Source: Pseudomonas uvaldensis (GTDB taxonomy: Bacteria; Pseudomonadota; Gammaproteobacteria; Pseudomonadales; Pseudomonadaceae). Taken from it: a stretch of DNA of 64,000 nt. The position numbers and the translations under genes were made by a program. Below, piece after piece: positions 43,955 through 50,829 of this stretch. The stretch's first letter is position 1, and every line of letters starts with the position of its first letter. The notes under the pieces are model-generated. The model saw only the letters and a program-made list of their open reading frames with translations, was not told where the DNA came from and searched no databases. The DNA is taken from NCBI RefSeq assembly GCF_021271205.1, contig NZ_JAIWKS010000001.1:124001-188000 (forward strand). The letters run 5' to 3'.

Positions 43955-43979
43955 GGCGACCTTTGGGTCGCCTTTTTTC
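43955..43979 (+). terminator. intrinsic terminator on the plus strand, antisense to the cro-cII transcript
   Basis: GGCGACC (43955-43961) pairs with GGTCGCC (43966-43972), followed by six T on the plus strand. The genes around it are on the minus strand, so it must end an antisense transcript. Confidence 0.65.
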
Positions 43980-44266
43980 TATGCCGCCGAAGCGACTCCC
44001 GCTAAAGGAGCAGGAAAGATTTCAGAAAGGTCTGGCCTCAACTCGTGCGGCAGGACGGTTCCGCCCGAGGCGCGTGAGACAGCAAGCACCCGCTCAGTGG
44101 GGACGCGACCGGCCTTGAGCCATTTCCACACATGGGGCTGCTTCACGCCGCAACGGCGTGCAAGTTCCGACTGGTTATTGCCACAAACTTGCAATGCCCT
44201 GTTCAGAGCATCAAGCGGCGACGAGCTGCGATCTGAGCAGACTTCCAATGGATGCGTGGTTTTCAC
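43979..44266 (-). CDS. Cro/YdaS-type repressor
   Basis: The 95-residue protein carries an HTH of the YdaS/Cro group at about residues 17-60 (NRALQVCGNNQSELARRCGV, then KQPHVWKWLKAGRVP). It is divergent from the CI gene across the operator region, which is the Cro position. Its 3' end coincides with the plus-strand terminator. Confidence 0.88.
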   Translation of the reverse strand: MKTTHPLEVCSDRSSSPLDALNRALQVCGNNQSELARRCGVKQPHVWKWLKAGRVPTERVLAVSRASGGTVLPHELRPDLSEIFPAPLAGVASAA

Positions 44267-44298
44267 TGTGATTCCTCCTTAATGCGGAGGCGAAATTA

Positions 44299-44359
44299 CA
44301 ACCTAGGGAATAATCTGTCAAGCACCTAGGTTGTTGGACAATCTATAACCTTGGTTTTA
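44299..44359. promoter_or_regulatory. CI/Cro operator cluster (three AACCTAGGTT-like sites)
   Basis: CAACCTAGGGA (44299), CACCTAGGTTGTT (44323) and ATAACCTTGGTTTTA (44345) are spaced 22-24 bases apart between cro and cI. Three related palindromes at this divide have the layout of lambda OR. The same motif returns at 45502-45540. Confidence 0.75.
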
Positions 44360-44369
44360 GCATGGCGCC

Positions 44370-45146
44370 ATGATGAATTATCTCGATACCTCAGTGCTTC
44401 CAGAGCTGGCGGACCGCTTGGTCTACGCCATGGAGCAACGCAACATGGTGCAGGATCGACTTGCTACTGCAGCGGGATGCACACAAACCACCATCCAAAA
44501 ACTCACCTCTGGCAAGAGCAAGAAAAGTCGCTTTATTGCTGCCATTGCGCGGGCCCTTCAAGTGGATGTGGACTGGCTGGAGTTAGGTACGCTTCCTCCA
44601 TCATCGAAAGAACAATCGGAATCAAAACAGGCAGTGGACGGAGCCCCAGTCATATTGGGTGAATTATCCACCTGGGATGACACTACCCCGCTGGATGACG
44701 ATGAAGTTGCGTTGCCTCTCTACAAAGAAGTCGAAATGGCATCCGGCATTGGTAGGTCTGCAGTACAGATAGATGCGTACCGTAAGGTTCGCTTCTCCAG
44801 CTACACATTGAGAAAGGCTGGTATCGACCCTAAGAATGCCGCTTGCGCAACCAATAGCGGCAACTCGAACCACCCTCTCATTCTCGATAAAGCCACCATT
44901 GGCATAGACAAGGGCATGACCCGGATCATAGACGGCCAGCTCTATGCCCTGGACCATGACGGGCTACTGCGGGTTAAGTTTGTGTATCGACTACCTGGTG
45001 GGTCTATCAGATTGCGCAGCTTCAACCGCGCCGAATATGCGGACGAAGACTACACGCTGGATCAGGTTATGGAACAACGGATCCAGATCATTGGCCGTGT
45101 CTTCTGGTGGTCGACACTAAACCCTGCGAACTCAACATTGCTTTGA
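44370..45146 (+). CDS. CI-type repressor with S24 self-cleavage domain
   Basis: The 258-residue protein has an N-terminal HTH (residues about 25-65, MVQDRLATAAGCTQTTIQKL) and a C-terminal LexA/CI peptidase-like domain. The Ser of GDS/GNS is in NSGNSNHPLIL and the Lys in LLRVKFVYRLPG. Between them are the acidic linker and a possible cleavage Ala-Gly-like site in EVEMASGIGRS. DNA damage should trigger RecA-assisted cleavage and prophage induction. It resembles PrtR of pyocin regulation as much as lambda CI. Confidence 0.93.
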   Translation: MMNYLDTSVLPELADRLVYAMEQRNMVQDRLATAAGCTQTTIQKLTSGKSKKSRFIAAIARALQVDVDWLELGTLPPSSKEQSESKQAVDGAPVILGELSTWDDTTPLDDDEVALPLYKEVEMASGIGRSAVQIDAYRKVRFSSYTLRKAGIDPKNAACATNSGNSNHPLILDKATIGIDKGMTRIIDGQLYALDHDGLLRVKFVYRLPGGSIRLRSFNRAEYADEDYTLDQVMEQRIQIIGRVFWWSTLNPANSTLL

Positions 45147-45172
45147 CAACGTCAGTACGTAAAGGATGACAT

Positions 45173-45484
45173 ATGGAAATCAAAACCTTGAAATCACTGC
45201 TCGCTGAGCATGGCGTCTCCTTTGATGCCAATACAATCATGAACGCCCTCATCAAAGCAGGGCATGCCGAGAATCATGAGTATCCGAGCACAACAGGTAG
45301 CGGAGTAATGAAGTCCTTCAAAAGGCTGACAGAGGCCGGCGAACGATTCGGAGCCAACAAATCCACCATGCACCCCTTCAAGACCGAACCTCGTTTCTAT
45401 GCGGAGACCTTCACAGAGCTTCTCCAGGTCGTTGTCAGCCAGCTTCAGCATGAGGTCTCCTCTTTAAGATCTGCGACCGCATAA
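45173..45484 (+). CDS. small phage protein, KilAC/antirepressor-like
   Basis: The 103-residue protein follows cI by 26 bases. It starts with a winged-helix-like segment (LKSLLAEHGVSFDANTIMNA). Later it carries KSFKRLTEAGERFGANKSTM, the T/S-x-x-G pattern seen at the end of KilAC antirepressor domains. Being in the immunity operon, it could modulate CI. The match is weak, so it is given as a possibility. Confidence 0.6.
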   Translation: MEIKTLKSLLAEHGVSFDANTIMNALIKAGHAENHEYPSTTGSGVMKSFKRLTEAGERFGANKSTMHPFKTEPRFYAETFTELLQVVVSQLQHEVSSLRSATA

Positions 45485-45501
45485 AGACAACTCCGAAAAT
45501 T

Positions 45502-45540
45502 AAACCTTAGGTTATTGCCATAAATTAAAACCTAGGTTAT
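45502..45540. promoter_or_regulatory. second operator cluster (two AAACCTAGGTTA sites)
   Basis: AAACCTTAGGTTATT (45502) and AAACCTAGGTTAT (45528) are closer to a perfect palindrome than those by cI. They overlap the likely promoter of the rightward operon that starts at 45580. Confidence 0.72.
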
Positions 45541-45579
45541 TTTTTGCCTCACTCTTCCACCACAGAGCGAGGCAACACC

Positions 45580-45759
45580 ATGCACACCACTGCAACTCTG
45601 CACGTCCATCCAGCCTGCAGCAGCAACCCCAAACTGATCGAGCAACTCCAATCCACCACCGGTTGCTTGGTCATTCTTCACAACAAAAAACCTAAGCTCG
45701 TTGCGAAAAGCTCTCTACCTACCCCCTTCGACCCAAACGATGGAGGCCGGGCGGCATGA
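45580..45759 (+). CDS. small unknown protein, first gene of the rightward operon
   Basis: The 59-residue protein starts at ATG 45580 behind AGCGAGGC. It has a short alternating pattern (TTATLHVHPACSSNPKLIEQ, then GCLVILHNKKPKLVAK). It overlaps the next gene by ATGA. It stands directly behind the second operator pair and is probably controlled by CI. Confidence 0.6.
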   Translation: MHTTATLHVHPACSSNPKLIEQLQSTTGCLVILHNKKPKLVAKSSLPTPFDPNDGGRAA

Positions 45760-46340
45760 GCAAATTCTTGATGGATAACCGCACGCTGACGCTACTTAAA
45801 GCCCAGGTAAACCTGAGCGGAACGTTCAATCACACCCTTCGACGCCTGTATCGACGCGATGTATTGGCGTTTCGGCTGAAAGTTGAACGCAACAAAACCG
45901 ACAGCACCTTCACTGTTGAGCTGGGCTCAGAGCGTCACACACTGACCGTGCCCAACACCAAGAAAACACACCTGAAGCTCGCCGACTTCATTGAGGAGGT
46001 CGTTAACGGTCCTTCAGACCTGGCAGGCGCCCCCCAGCCGAAACGACATGCTGAACGCGAGTACGGCGCTTTTAGTAGCCAGCAGCGGGAACAGGTTTAC
46101 AGACTGGTTTCAACAGGCGGCTTTCTCGACCTGGACCTGGGCTTTGAACTGCCAATCAGGCTAGCCGTACACAGGACACGGTCACGCTCCGGTATCACCG
46201 TGGTTATGAGCATCGGCGTCAAAAGCCCACGCACCAAGTCTTTCACGGTATACGGCACCGACGACGAGCTGTATGAGCAGGTCTGCGAATCCATCAACCA
46301 CCTGGCTGCGCTGGCGACACCCGCCGCGCACGCAGCTTAG
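45756..46340 (+). CDS. unknown phage protein, 194 aa
   Basis: It is not recognised. Soluble, basic, with a beta-rich middle (FRLKVERNKTDSTFTVELGS) and another strand-rich part (GITVVMSIGVKSPRTKSFTV). Coupled to the previous gene by ATGA and followed after 10 bases by the KilAC-like gene. Confidence 0.65.
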   Translation: MSKFLMDNRTLTLLKAQVNLSGTFNHTLRRLYRRDVLAFRLKVERNKTDSTFTVELGSERHTLTVPNTKKTHLKLADFIEEVVNGPSDLAGAPQPKRHAEREYGAFSSQQREQVYRLVSTGGFLDLDLGFELPIRLAVHRTRSRSGITVVMSIGVKSPRTKSFTVYGTDDELYEQVCESINHLAALATPAAHAA

Positions 46341-46350
46341 GAGGTATGCC

Positions 46351-46635
46351 ATGGAGCGCAATCTCGAAAAGACCGCCAAGCACTTCGGCCTGACCCGACC
46401 CGCCCTGATCAAGCTCATGCGTGACAAGGGCCTGCTCACCGACCGCAACCTACCGGCGTTCCCCGTCCGCGACCGTGAATACCTGCGGGTCAAGGACAGC
46501 AACTGGTACCACGACACGCTGGGCATGCAGTACAGCCAATCGACACGCGTCCGGCAGGCCGGCATTCCCTGGCTAGCAGAGCAACTAGGCCTCGACCTCC
46601 CTGCCATCCCGGCAGACAACCGTGACGTGGCCTAG
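46351..46635 (+). CDS. KilAC/antirepressor-like DNA-binding protein, 94 aa
   Basis: It starts at ATG 46351 behind a strong AGGAGG. The sequence begins with a helix-turn-helix (EKTAKHFGLTRPALIKLMRD). The KilAC-type second half follows, with FPVRDREYLRVKDSNWYHDT and SQSTRVRQAGIPWLAEQL. Many phage antirepressors end in this domain; here it stands alone without an N-terminal partner. A small DNA-binding regulator is likely. Confidence 0.72.
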   Translation: MERNLEKTAKHFGLTRPALIKLMRDKGLLTDRNLPAFPVRDREYLRVKDSNWYHDTLGMQYSQSTRVRQAGIPWLAEQLGLDLPAIPADNRDVA

Positions 46636-46801
46636 GGAATACGCCCGCCAGATCATCGCCCTACGTACCCGAGAGGAGCGCAACGCCGCGCTCCTTGAGG
46701 TGCCGGAACATCTGCGCGAGCTGACCAAACGCCATTGCCTGAATGCCTGGAACCACCCAGCCCGACACAAACGCATGGAGAGCCAAAAGCCTCATGAGTA
46801 A
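46622..46801 (+). CDS. small phage protein, 59 aa
   Basis: A GTG start at 46622 opens a short frame beginning MTWPREYARQIIALRTREER and ending in NAWNHPARHKRMESQKPHE. It overlaps the preceding stop by 14 bases and the next ATG by 8 bases. The compact arrangement and the strongly protein-like sequence support a real gene although it is small. Function unknown. Confidence 0.72.
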   Translation: MTWPREYARQIIALRTREERNAALLEVPEHLRELTKRHCLNAWNHPARHKRMESQKPHE

Positions 46802-47117
46802 CCAGCCTCAAAACCCGCTGCGCCTGATGCCAGCACCAGAAACGGCCACCGTCGAGCTGCTGTATCGCACCTTCGGCGACGTGCTTATCCCCCTCGAAAA
46901 GCTGCGCGTGCAGTACTTCCGCAACCTCAACGAGCAGTCATTTGCAGCCGAAATCACCAGCGGCCGCATTCAACTGCCCGTGACCACGCTGGACAGCAGC
47001 CGCAAGGCACCGAAGTACGCGCATATCCGCCACGTCGCGGCACTGATCGACATCCAGGCCTACAAGGCCGACGAAGTCCACGCGAAGGCCCAGGCCGACG
47101 CAACAGAAGAAGCCTAA
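46794..47117 (+). CDS. PrtN-family transcriptional activator (first copy)
   Basis: The 107-residue protein has the PrtN layout: LLYRTFGDVLIPLEKLRVQY in the front part and the FAAEITSGRIQLPVTTLDSS block. It ends with a domain carrying HVAALIDIQAYKADE. In P. aeruginosa PrtN activates pyocin genes by binding P-boxes. Here it is in a CI-controlled operon. The start ATG 46794 overlaps the previous gene. Confidence 0.8.
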   Translation: MSNQPQNPLRLMPAPETATVELLYRTFGDVLIPLEKLRVQYFRNLNEQSFAAEITSGRIQLPVTTLDSSRKAPKYAHIRHVAALIDIQAYKADEVHAKAQADATEEA

Positions 47118-47166
47118 CCGTAACGGCTGCCACCACCAGCCACCCACACCACCAGGAGCACACCAC

Positions 47167-47583
47167 ATGACTGCAATTCAAATCTGCGCATTGATCGGCC
47201 TGATAGTCGGCGCGGCTCTCATTTATTGGACCGGCTACCGAGGCGGGCTAATTGATGGCCGCGTCGAAGGTATCGAAGAGGGCACGAACGACGAACGAGC
47301 TGCCAATGCGAAAACGATTCGTGAACTGGAGGCATCCCTCCAATTCATCCGCGCCGATCACAAGCACCTCGCAGCCCATGCGAAACGGCTGAGAGAAAGC
47401 CAAGCCTTCGGCCCTCAAGAGCACCAAACGCTTATGCAGATTGCCGAGAAACTTAGGCTGGCCTCTGACACCTTCCGCGCCATGAGTTCGAAGGCACAGG
47501 CACAGCAGGCGCTCGACCTACGCGAGAAAGCACTGGGCATGGCCGCTCTGCTGGATCAGGTCAAAGTGGAGAACGCAGCATGA
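47167..47583 (+). CDS. membrane-anchored coiled-coil protein, 138 aa
   Basis: The protein has one N-terminal membrane helix (ICALIGLIVGAALIYWTGYR), then a glycine-rich turn and a long coiled-coil (TIRELEASLQFIRADHKHLA and on). The layout resembles DUF1043/i-spanin-like or sheath-regulating small membrane proteins, but no family is certain. It is preceded by a 49-base gap with a CAGGAG site. Coupled to the next gene by ATGA. Confidence 0.65.
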   Translation: MTAIQICALIGLIVGAALIYWTGYRGGLIDGRVEGIEEGTNDERAANAKTIRELEASLQFIRADHKHLAAHAKRLRESQAFGPQEHQTLMQIAEKLRLASDTFRAMSSKAQAQQALDLREKALGMAALLDQVKVENAA

Positions 47584-47801
47584 GCCGTCATAGCCCGATG
47601 CTACGCCTCTCACCTCAAGACGCCGGCGTGCTTCAACAGCAACACGTCAAAGCCACAGCCGAACTGCGCGAAGTGACTCGATTCCGCAAAGAGTTCGACC
47701 GGCACCTGTCGCTGCTGATCGGCTGCGACGCCCTGCGCAAGTTGCACAAGGACACCCAGAACGCCTTGCTGCTTGCCGACCTGGTCAAGGAGGCAGCATG
47801 A
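47580..47801 (+). CDS. small unknown protein, 73 aa
   Basis: A helical, basic protein (AGVLQQQHVKATAELREVTR, CDALRKLHKDTQNALLLADL). ATGA overlap at both ends marks it as part of the operon. No function known. Confidence 0.6.
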   Translation: MSRHSPMLRLSPQDAGVLQQQHVKATAELREVTRFRKEFDRHLSLLIGCDALRKLHKDTQNALLLADLVKEAA

Positions 47802-48340
47802 ACTGGATCCTCACGCATACCGGCAAACGCTTTGACCTGTTCGAGCCGGACGTCGCCATGATCAATCCGCGAGACATTGCGCACGCGCTCGCTCATTTGT
47901 GCCGTTTCAACGGCCACACCCACGAGTTCTACAGCGTGGCCCAGCATAGCTGCTTGGTTGCGGATCTGGTTCCGGCCGAGCACAAGCTCGCCGCTTTGCT
48001 CCACGACGCCACCGAAGCCTACATCGGCGACATGGTGCGGCCGCTCAAACAGTGGATGCACGCCTACCAGGACGTCGAGACTTGGATCTGGGACCGCATT
48101 TGCACCCGCTTCAGCCTCGATCAGGACCTGCCGGCATCCGTCACCCAAGCCGACCTGATCGCCCTTGCTACCGAACGCCGCGACCTGATGCCACCTGACC
48201 CGGCCACCTGGGATTGTCTTGTCGGCATAGAACCCGCGCCCGAACGCATCCGGCCATGGTCACCCACCGAAGCCCGGCTCACCTACCACCAGCGCCTGAT
48301 GGACCAACTCGCTATCGAACACCGGAGAAAAGCGGCATGA
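47798..48340 (+). CDS. HD-superfamily phosphohydrolase (YfbR-like)
   Basis: The 180-residue protein has the HD metal motif: His in FYSVAQHSCLVADL, then the HD doublet in LAALLHDATEAYIGDM, and a later Asp in SVTQADLIALATER. This pattern is shared with the YfbR group of 5'-deoxynucleotidases. Phage-encoded members might lower or rebalance dNTP pools. The substrate is unproven. It is coupled to both neighbours by ATGA overlaps. Confidence 0.85.
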   Translation: MNWILTHTGKRFDLFEPDVAMINPRDIAHALAHLCRFNGHTHEFYSVAQHSCLVADLVPAEHKLAALLHDATEAYIGDMVRPLKQWMHAYQDVETWIWDRICTRFSLDQDLPASVTQADLIALATERRDLMPPDPATWDCLVGIEPAPERIRPWSPTEARLTYHQRLMDQLAIEHRRKAA

Positions 48341-48630
48341 AGCAAGTAAAGACCCACACCCCATCCCAGGCCGCTTTGCTCCGCAGCGCTAGCAGGGTCG
48401 AGGCGCCTGTAAAAAACAGTCTCTGCTGCGTAGCAGCAGGCATTACTACTGCTCCTCCCAGCAGCACCACCGAAGCGCTTATACCCCACGAAAGGCTGCG
48501 CAGTGCAGCGCTCGCTGATGCAACGCTAAACGCTCGAAAATACCCGCTCGCGCAGCTTGTCATTGGGTATAACTACGTTCACCCCTCTCAAGTAAAAAAC
48601 AGAATCAACGTGGCAAGGAGCAGTGTATGA
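48337..48630 (+). CDS. unknown protein, 97 aa
   Basis: It is coupled to the HD gene and to the second PrtN gene by ATGA overlaps. The sequence is serine- and threonine-rich, with LPAG-free low complexity and a CC pair (NSLCCVAAG). The base composition drifts A/T-rich at its 3' end. It may be a short real protein or a leader that couples translation; no family is known. Confidence 0.45.
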   Translation: MKQVKTHTPSQAALLRSASRVEAPVKNSLCCVAAGITTAPPSSTTEALIPHERLRSAALADATLNARKYPLAQLVIGYNYVHPSQVKNRINVARSSV

Positions 48631-48896
48631 ACACTCTATTCTTACTCATGGCTCAGTACAATGCGAAGGCTGTAATACCATTAGATCAAGTATGCATGGA
48701 CTACATGCACTTGACTGTCGAGAAATTCAAACGCAAGCAGTTAGCCGGCGAGATAGATATTCCAGTAGTAAGGCTTGGAGCCGACAGTCAAAAAGCATCA
48801 TTGGGTATATATCTAAAAGACTTGGCCGATTACATTGATAGACAGCGGGAGAGAGCTACTATGGAGCAAAACAAATTGATGGGAAGGAATCAGTAA
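48627..48896 (+). CDS. PrtN-family transcriptional activator (second copy)
   Basis: The 89-residue protein is a clear PrtN relative: it begins NTLFLLMAQYNAKAVIPLDQ, has CMDYMHLTVEKFKRKQLAGE and then IDIPVVRLGADSQKASLGIY, and finishes with LKDLADYIDRQRERA. This copy is closer to PrtN of pyocin clusters than the one at 46794. It is the last gene of the operon. A hairpin GCCGGCTT-AAGCCGGC at 48903-48924 follows, but lacks a T run. Confidence 0.9.
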   Translation: MNTLFLLMAQYNAKAVIPLDQVCMDYMHLTVEKFKRKQLAGEIDIPVVRLGADSQKASLGIYLKDLADYIDRQRERATMEQNKLMGRNQ

Positions 48897-48989
48897 ACTA
48901 TTGCCGGCTTATTATAAAGCCGGCTATACCTACGCCCCCTCCAAAATCAACCATTCATATTATTTGAGATAACTACTCTACTCTAAAAT

Positions 48990-49847
48990 TTAATTTGTAG
49001 GCTGAAGGGAATCATCATCGGCCCCTTTAGCCCTGCCAACTGAAGGTACGGGAGACGTTGAGTTTGCTACAGCTGATGCTTTTCCTGCTGGCTTCGACGC
49101 AGTAGGCTTGGTTGGTTTCGCCGCAGCTGGCTTGGCCGCTGCTTTCGCCGCTGTCGGCTTGGCCGCTGGCTTGGCTACTGCTTTCGCCGCTGTCGGCTTG
49201 GCCGCTGGCTTGGCTACTGCTTTCGCCGCTGTCGGCTTAGCCGCTGGCTTGGCTACTGCTTTCGCCGCTGTCGGCTTAGCCGCTGGCTTGGCTGCCACTT
49301 TTCTCGATGCAGGCTTGGCTACTGCTTTCACCGCTGTCGGCTTGGCCGCTGGCTTGGCTGCCGTTTTTGCCACTACCGATACTGAATTGCTACTCCCAGA
49401 TCCAGTACTGCTGGAAGGATTAGTTAGGCTAAGATATGCAACACCGACCACTGGAGAACTCAGCAACTCTGTCAGTGCGTTACTTAGCTCAACCTTACTT
49501 CGTGTAATTATTTCACGAGAGTCAAACTGCAGCGAAAAATTAAATCCTTTAGCCTGCTTAACCCAATTTGCAACGCGCACACTTTTTTTCGCGCCAGACA
49601 CTTCACTCATATACACGCCGCCATCTGCCCCCGTCCTGACACGCGGGGCAGCACCAAGAATTGTATCCATAGCTGCTGCTGCAGCTGATATGGTAGATGT
49701 CGAACGTATTATTGTGAGTTTCCCACCTGTAGCGTTACGCATAGCTCGAGCAAGCTCATTGAAAACCTCATCAATTTCAAGCTCATGCTTATGCAGATCT
49801 TTTGCTGCCTTTACACCAACCTTAAGAGCAGAAATAAAATCAGACAT
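48990..49847 (-). CDS. unknown domain fused to KPAA-repeat tail
   Basis: The 285-residue protein has an N-terminal domain of about 145 residues (helix FISALKVGVKAAKDLHKHEL, then beta-rich GGKLTIIRSTSTIS and GAKKSVRVANWVKQAKGFNF). A lysine/alanine/proline tail follows, with four 13-residue repeats of KPTAAKAVAKPAA. Such tails, as in AlgP and histone-H1-like proteins, bind DNA. It starts 2 bases after the stop of the EEP-nuclease gene, so both are one operon. The N-terminal domain is not recognised. Confidence 0.75.
   Translation of the reverse strand: MSDFISALKVGVKAAKDLHKHELEIDEVFNELARAMRNATGGKLTIIRSTSTISAAAAAMDTILGAAPRVRTGADGGVYMSEVSGAKKSVRVANWVKQAKGFNFSLQFDSREIITRSKVELSNALTELLSSPVVGVAYLSLTNPSSSTGSGSSNSVSVVAKTAAKPAAKPTAVKAVAKPASRKVAAKPAAKPTAAKAVAKPAAKPTAAKAVAKPAAKPTAAKAVAKPAAKPTAAKAAAKPAAAKPTKPTASKPAGKASAVANSTSPVPSVGRAKGADDDSLQPTN
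49141..49296 (-). repeat. four tandem 39-bp repeats coding KPAAKPTAAKAVA
   Basis: Near-identical 39-base units begin at 49141, 49180, 49219 and 49258, with only synonymous changes (GGCTTGG to GGCTTAG). Related partial units extend the tract on both sides. Copy number is likely variable between strains. Confidence 0.85.
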
Positions 49848-49848
49848 A

Positions 49849-50766
49849 CTAAACCCTCAATACTTTTGTAAAAATCGGCAAATGATCCGACACATCACTC
49901 CAGTCTTGGAAATAGCATCCAAATTCCAGCAAAGAATAAATCTTTGTAGAGCTTTCTGAAAAGTGCCATTTACCCTCACCAAAAAACGATGATGAAAACA
50001 ATATCTGATCGAAAGTCTTCCAATATGTAAGCTCTTTCTTTTGCTTGAAATAGCATGTCCCCGACGGATAATTCCAAAGCTGTTCTTGATCGTAAACATG
50101 CGGTATCAAGGCACCCATCTCCCTCCAAAAGGGGTTATACAATACCCGTTTATTCTCCATCATAAAACTCTTATCACGAGTAGATTTCAAGTGATGCGTC
50201 ATGGAATCCTCATAGGGATCATCATTAAAATCCCCCATTAAAATCACATGAGACTTCTCTCCATCTTTCTCAAATACAGAATTTATGGAGGACCTTAACG
50301 TCCCGCCCAACTGGTCCCGATGAGCCTTTGCTGGCATAGACATTCTGCTTTGCCAGTGAGAGAGGTAAACATTAAAAATCGAGTCCCCCCCTACCAAAAG
50401 CCTTATTTTTACACCTGCCTTATAATAAGTCTTAACTTCATCAACGCGAGCGACATACTCATACTCTAAAAATTCAATCTTATCTTTATTTACAACCACG
50501 CAATAATCATTTATTCGATTTTTCGACGAACTATATAGCGAACAAACTTCAAAATTTCCAACGCCCAGGCCTTGGAGAAACACCCTAACAAGCTGTATAT
50601 CAGTTTCGTCGATTTCACACAAACCTAAAACATCAACACCATCATCCACCAGCAAATGCTTTATAACAATTAAAAAGCCCTCGGCGGCCTTTTTATTCAG
50701 CTTTACACTTTTTTTGGTTGTTGGGGGAGACATACCGGTGTTCCACCAAGCGATGCTCACATCCAT
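49849..50766 (-). CDS. endonuclease/exonuclease/phosphatase (EEP) family protein
   Basis: The 305-residue protein has the full EEP active site set: Asn in IAWWNTG, Glu in LGLCEID, His in VYLSHWQSRM, Asp/Asn in MGDFNDDPYE, and the SDH dyad in VSDHLPIF. The family includes exonuclease III, DNase I and inositol phosphatases; substrate is not obvious. ATG 50766 behind GGGAG is preferred to a GTG four codons earlier. The A/T-rich composition marks it as an accessory gene between the operon and the integrase. Confidence 0.85.
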   Translation of the reverse strand: MDVSIAWWNTGMSPPTTKKSVKLNKKAAEGFLIVIKHLLVDDGVDVLGLCEIDETDIQLVRVFLQGLGVGNFEVCSLYSSSKNRINDYCVVVNKDKIEFLEYEYVARVDEVKTYYKAGVKIRLLVGGDSIFNVYLSHWQSRMSMPAKAHRDQLGGTLRSSINSVFEKDGEKSHVILMGDFNDDPYEDSMTHHLKSTRDKSFMMENKRVLYNPFWREMGALIPHVYDQEQLWNYPSGTCYFKQKKELTYWKTFDQILFSSSFFGEGKWHFSESSTKIYSLLEFGCYFQDWSDVSDHLPIFTKVLRV

Positions 50767-50829
50767 ATTCTCTCCCACGCCCTCAATGCCCTATTCGGGC
50801 AGCCCAGAACAAGCACTTAGAATAGTGAA

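Noticed and set aside
49141..49296. Regular 39-base repeats as a CRISPR array
   Set aside because: Units are contiguous without spacers and code for a protein repeat.
49108..49959. Long plus-strand frame of alanine-valine-glycine repeats
   Set aside because: It is the reverse strand of the KPAA repeats and has no start signal; the minus-strand gene explains it.
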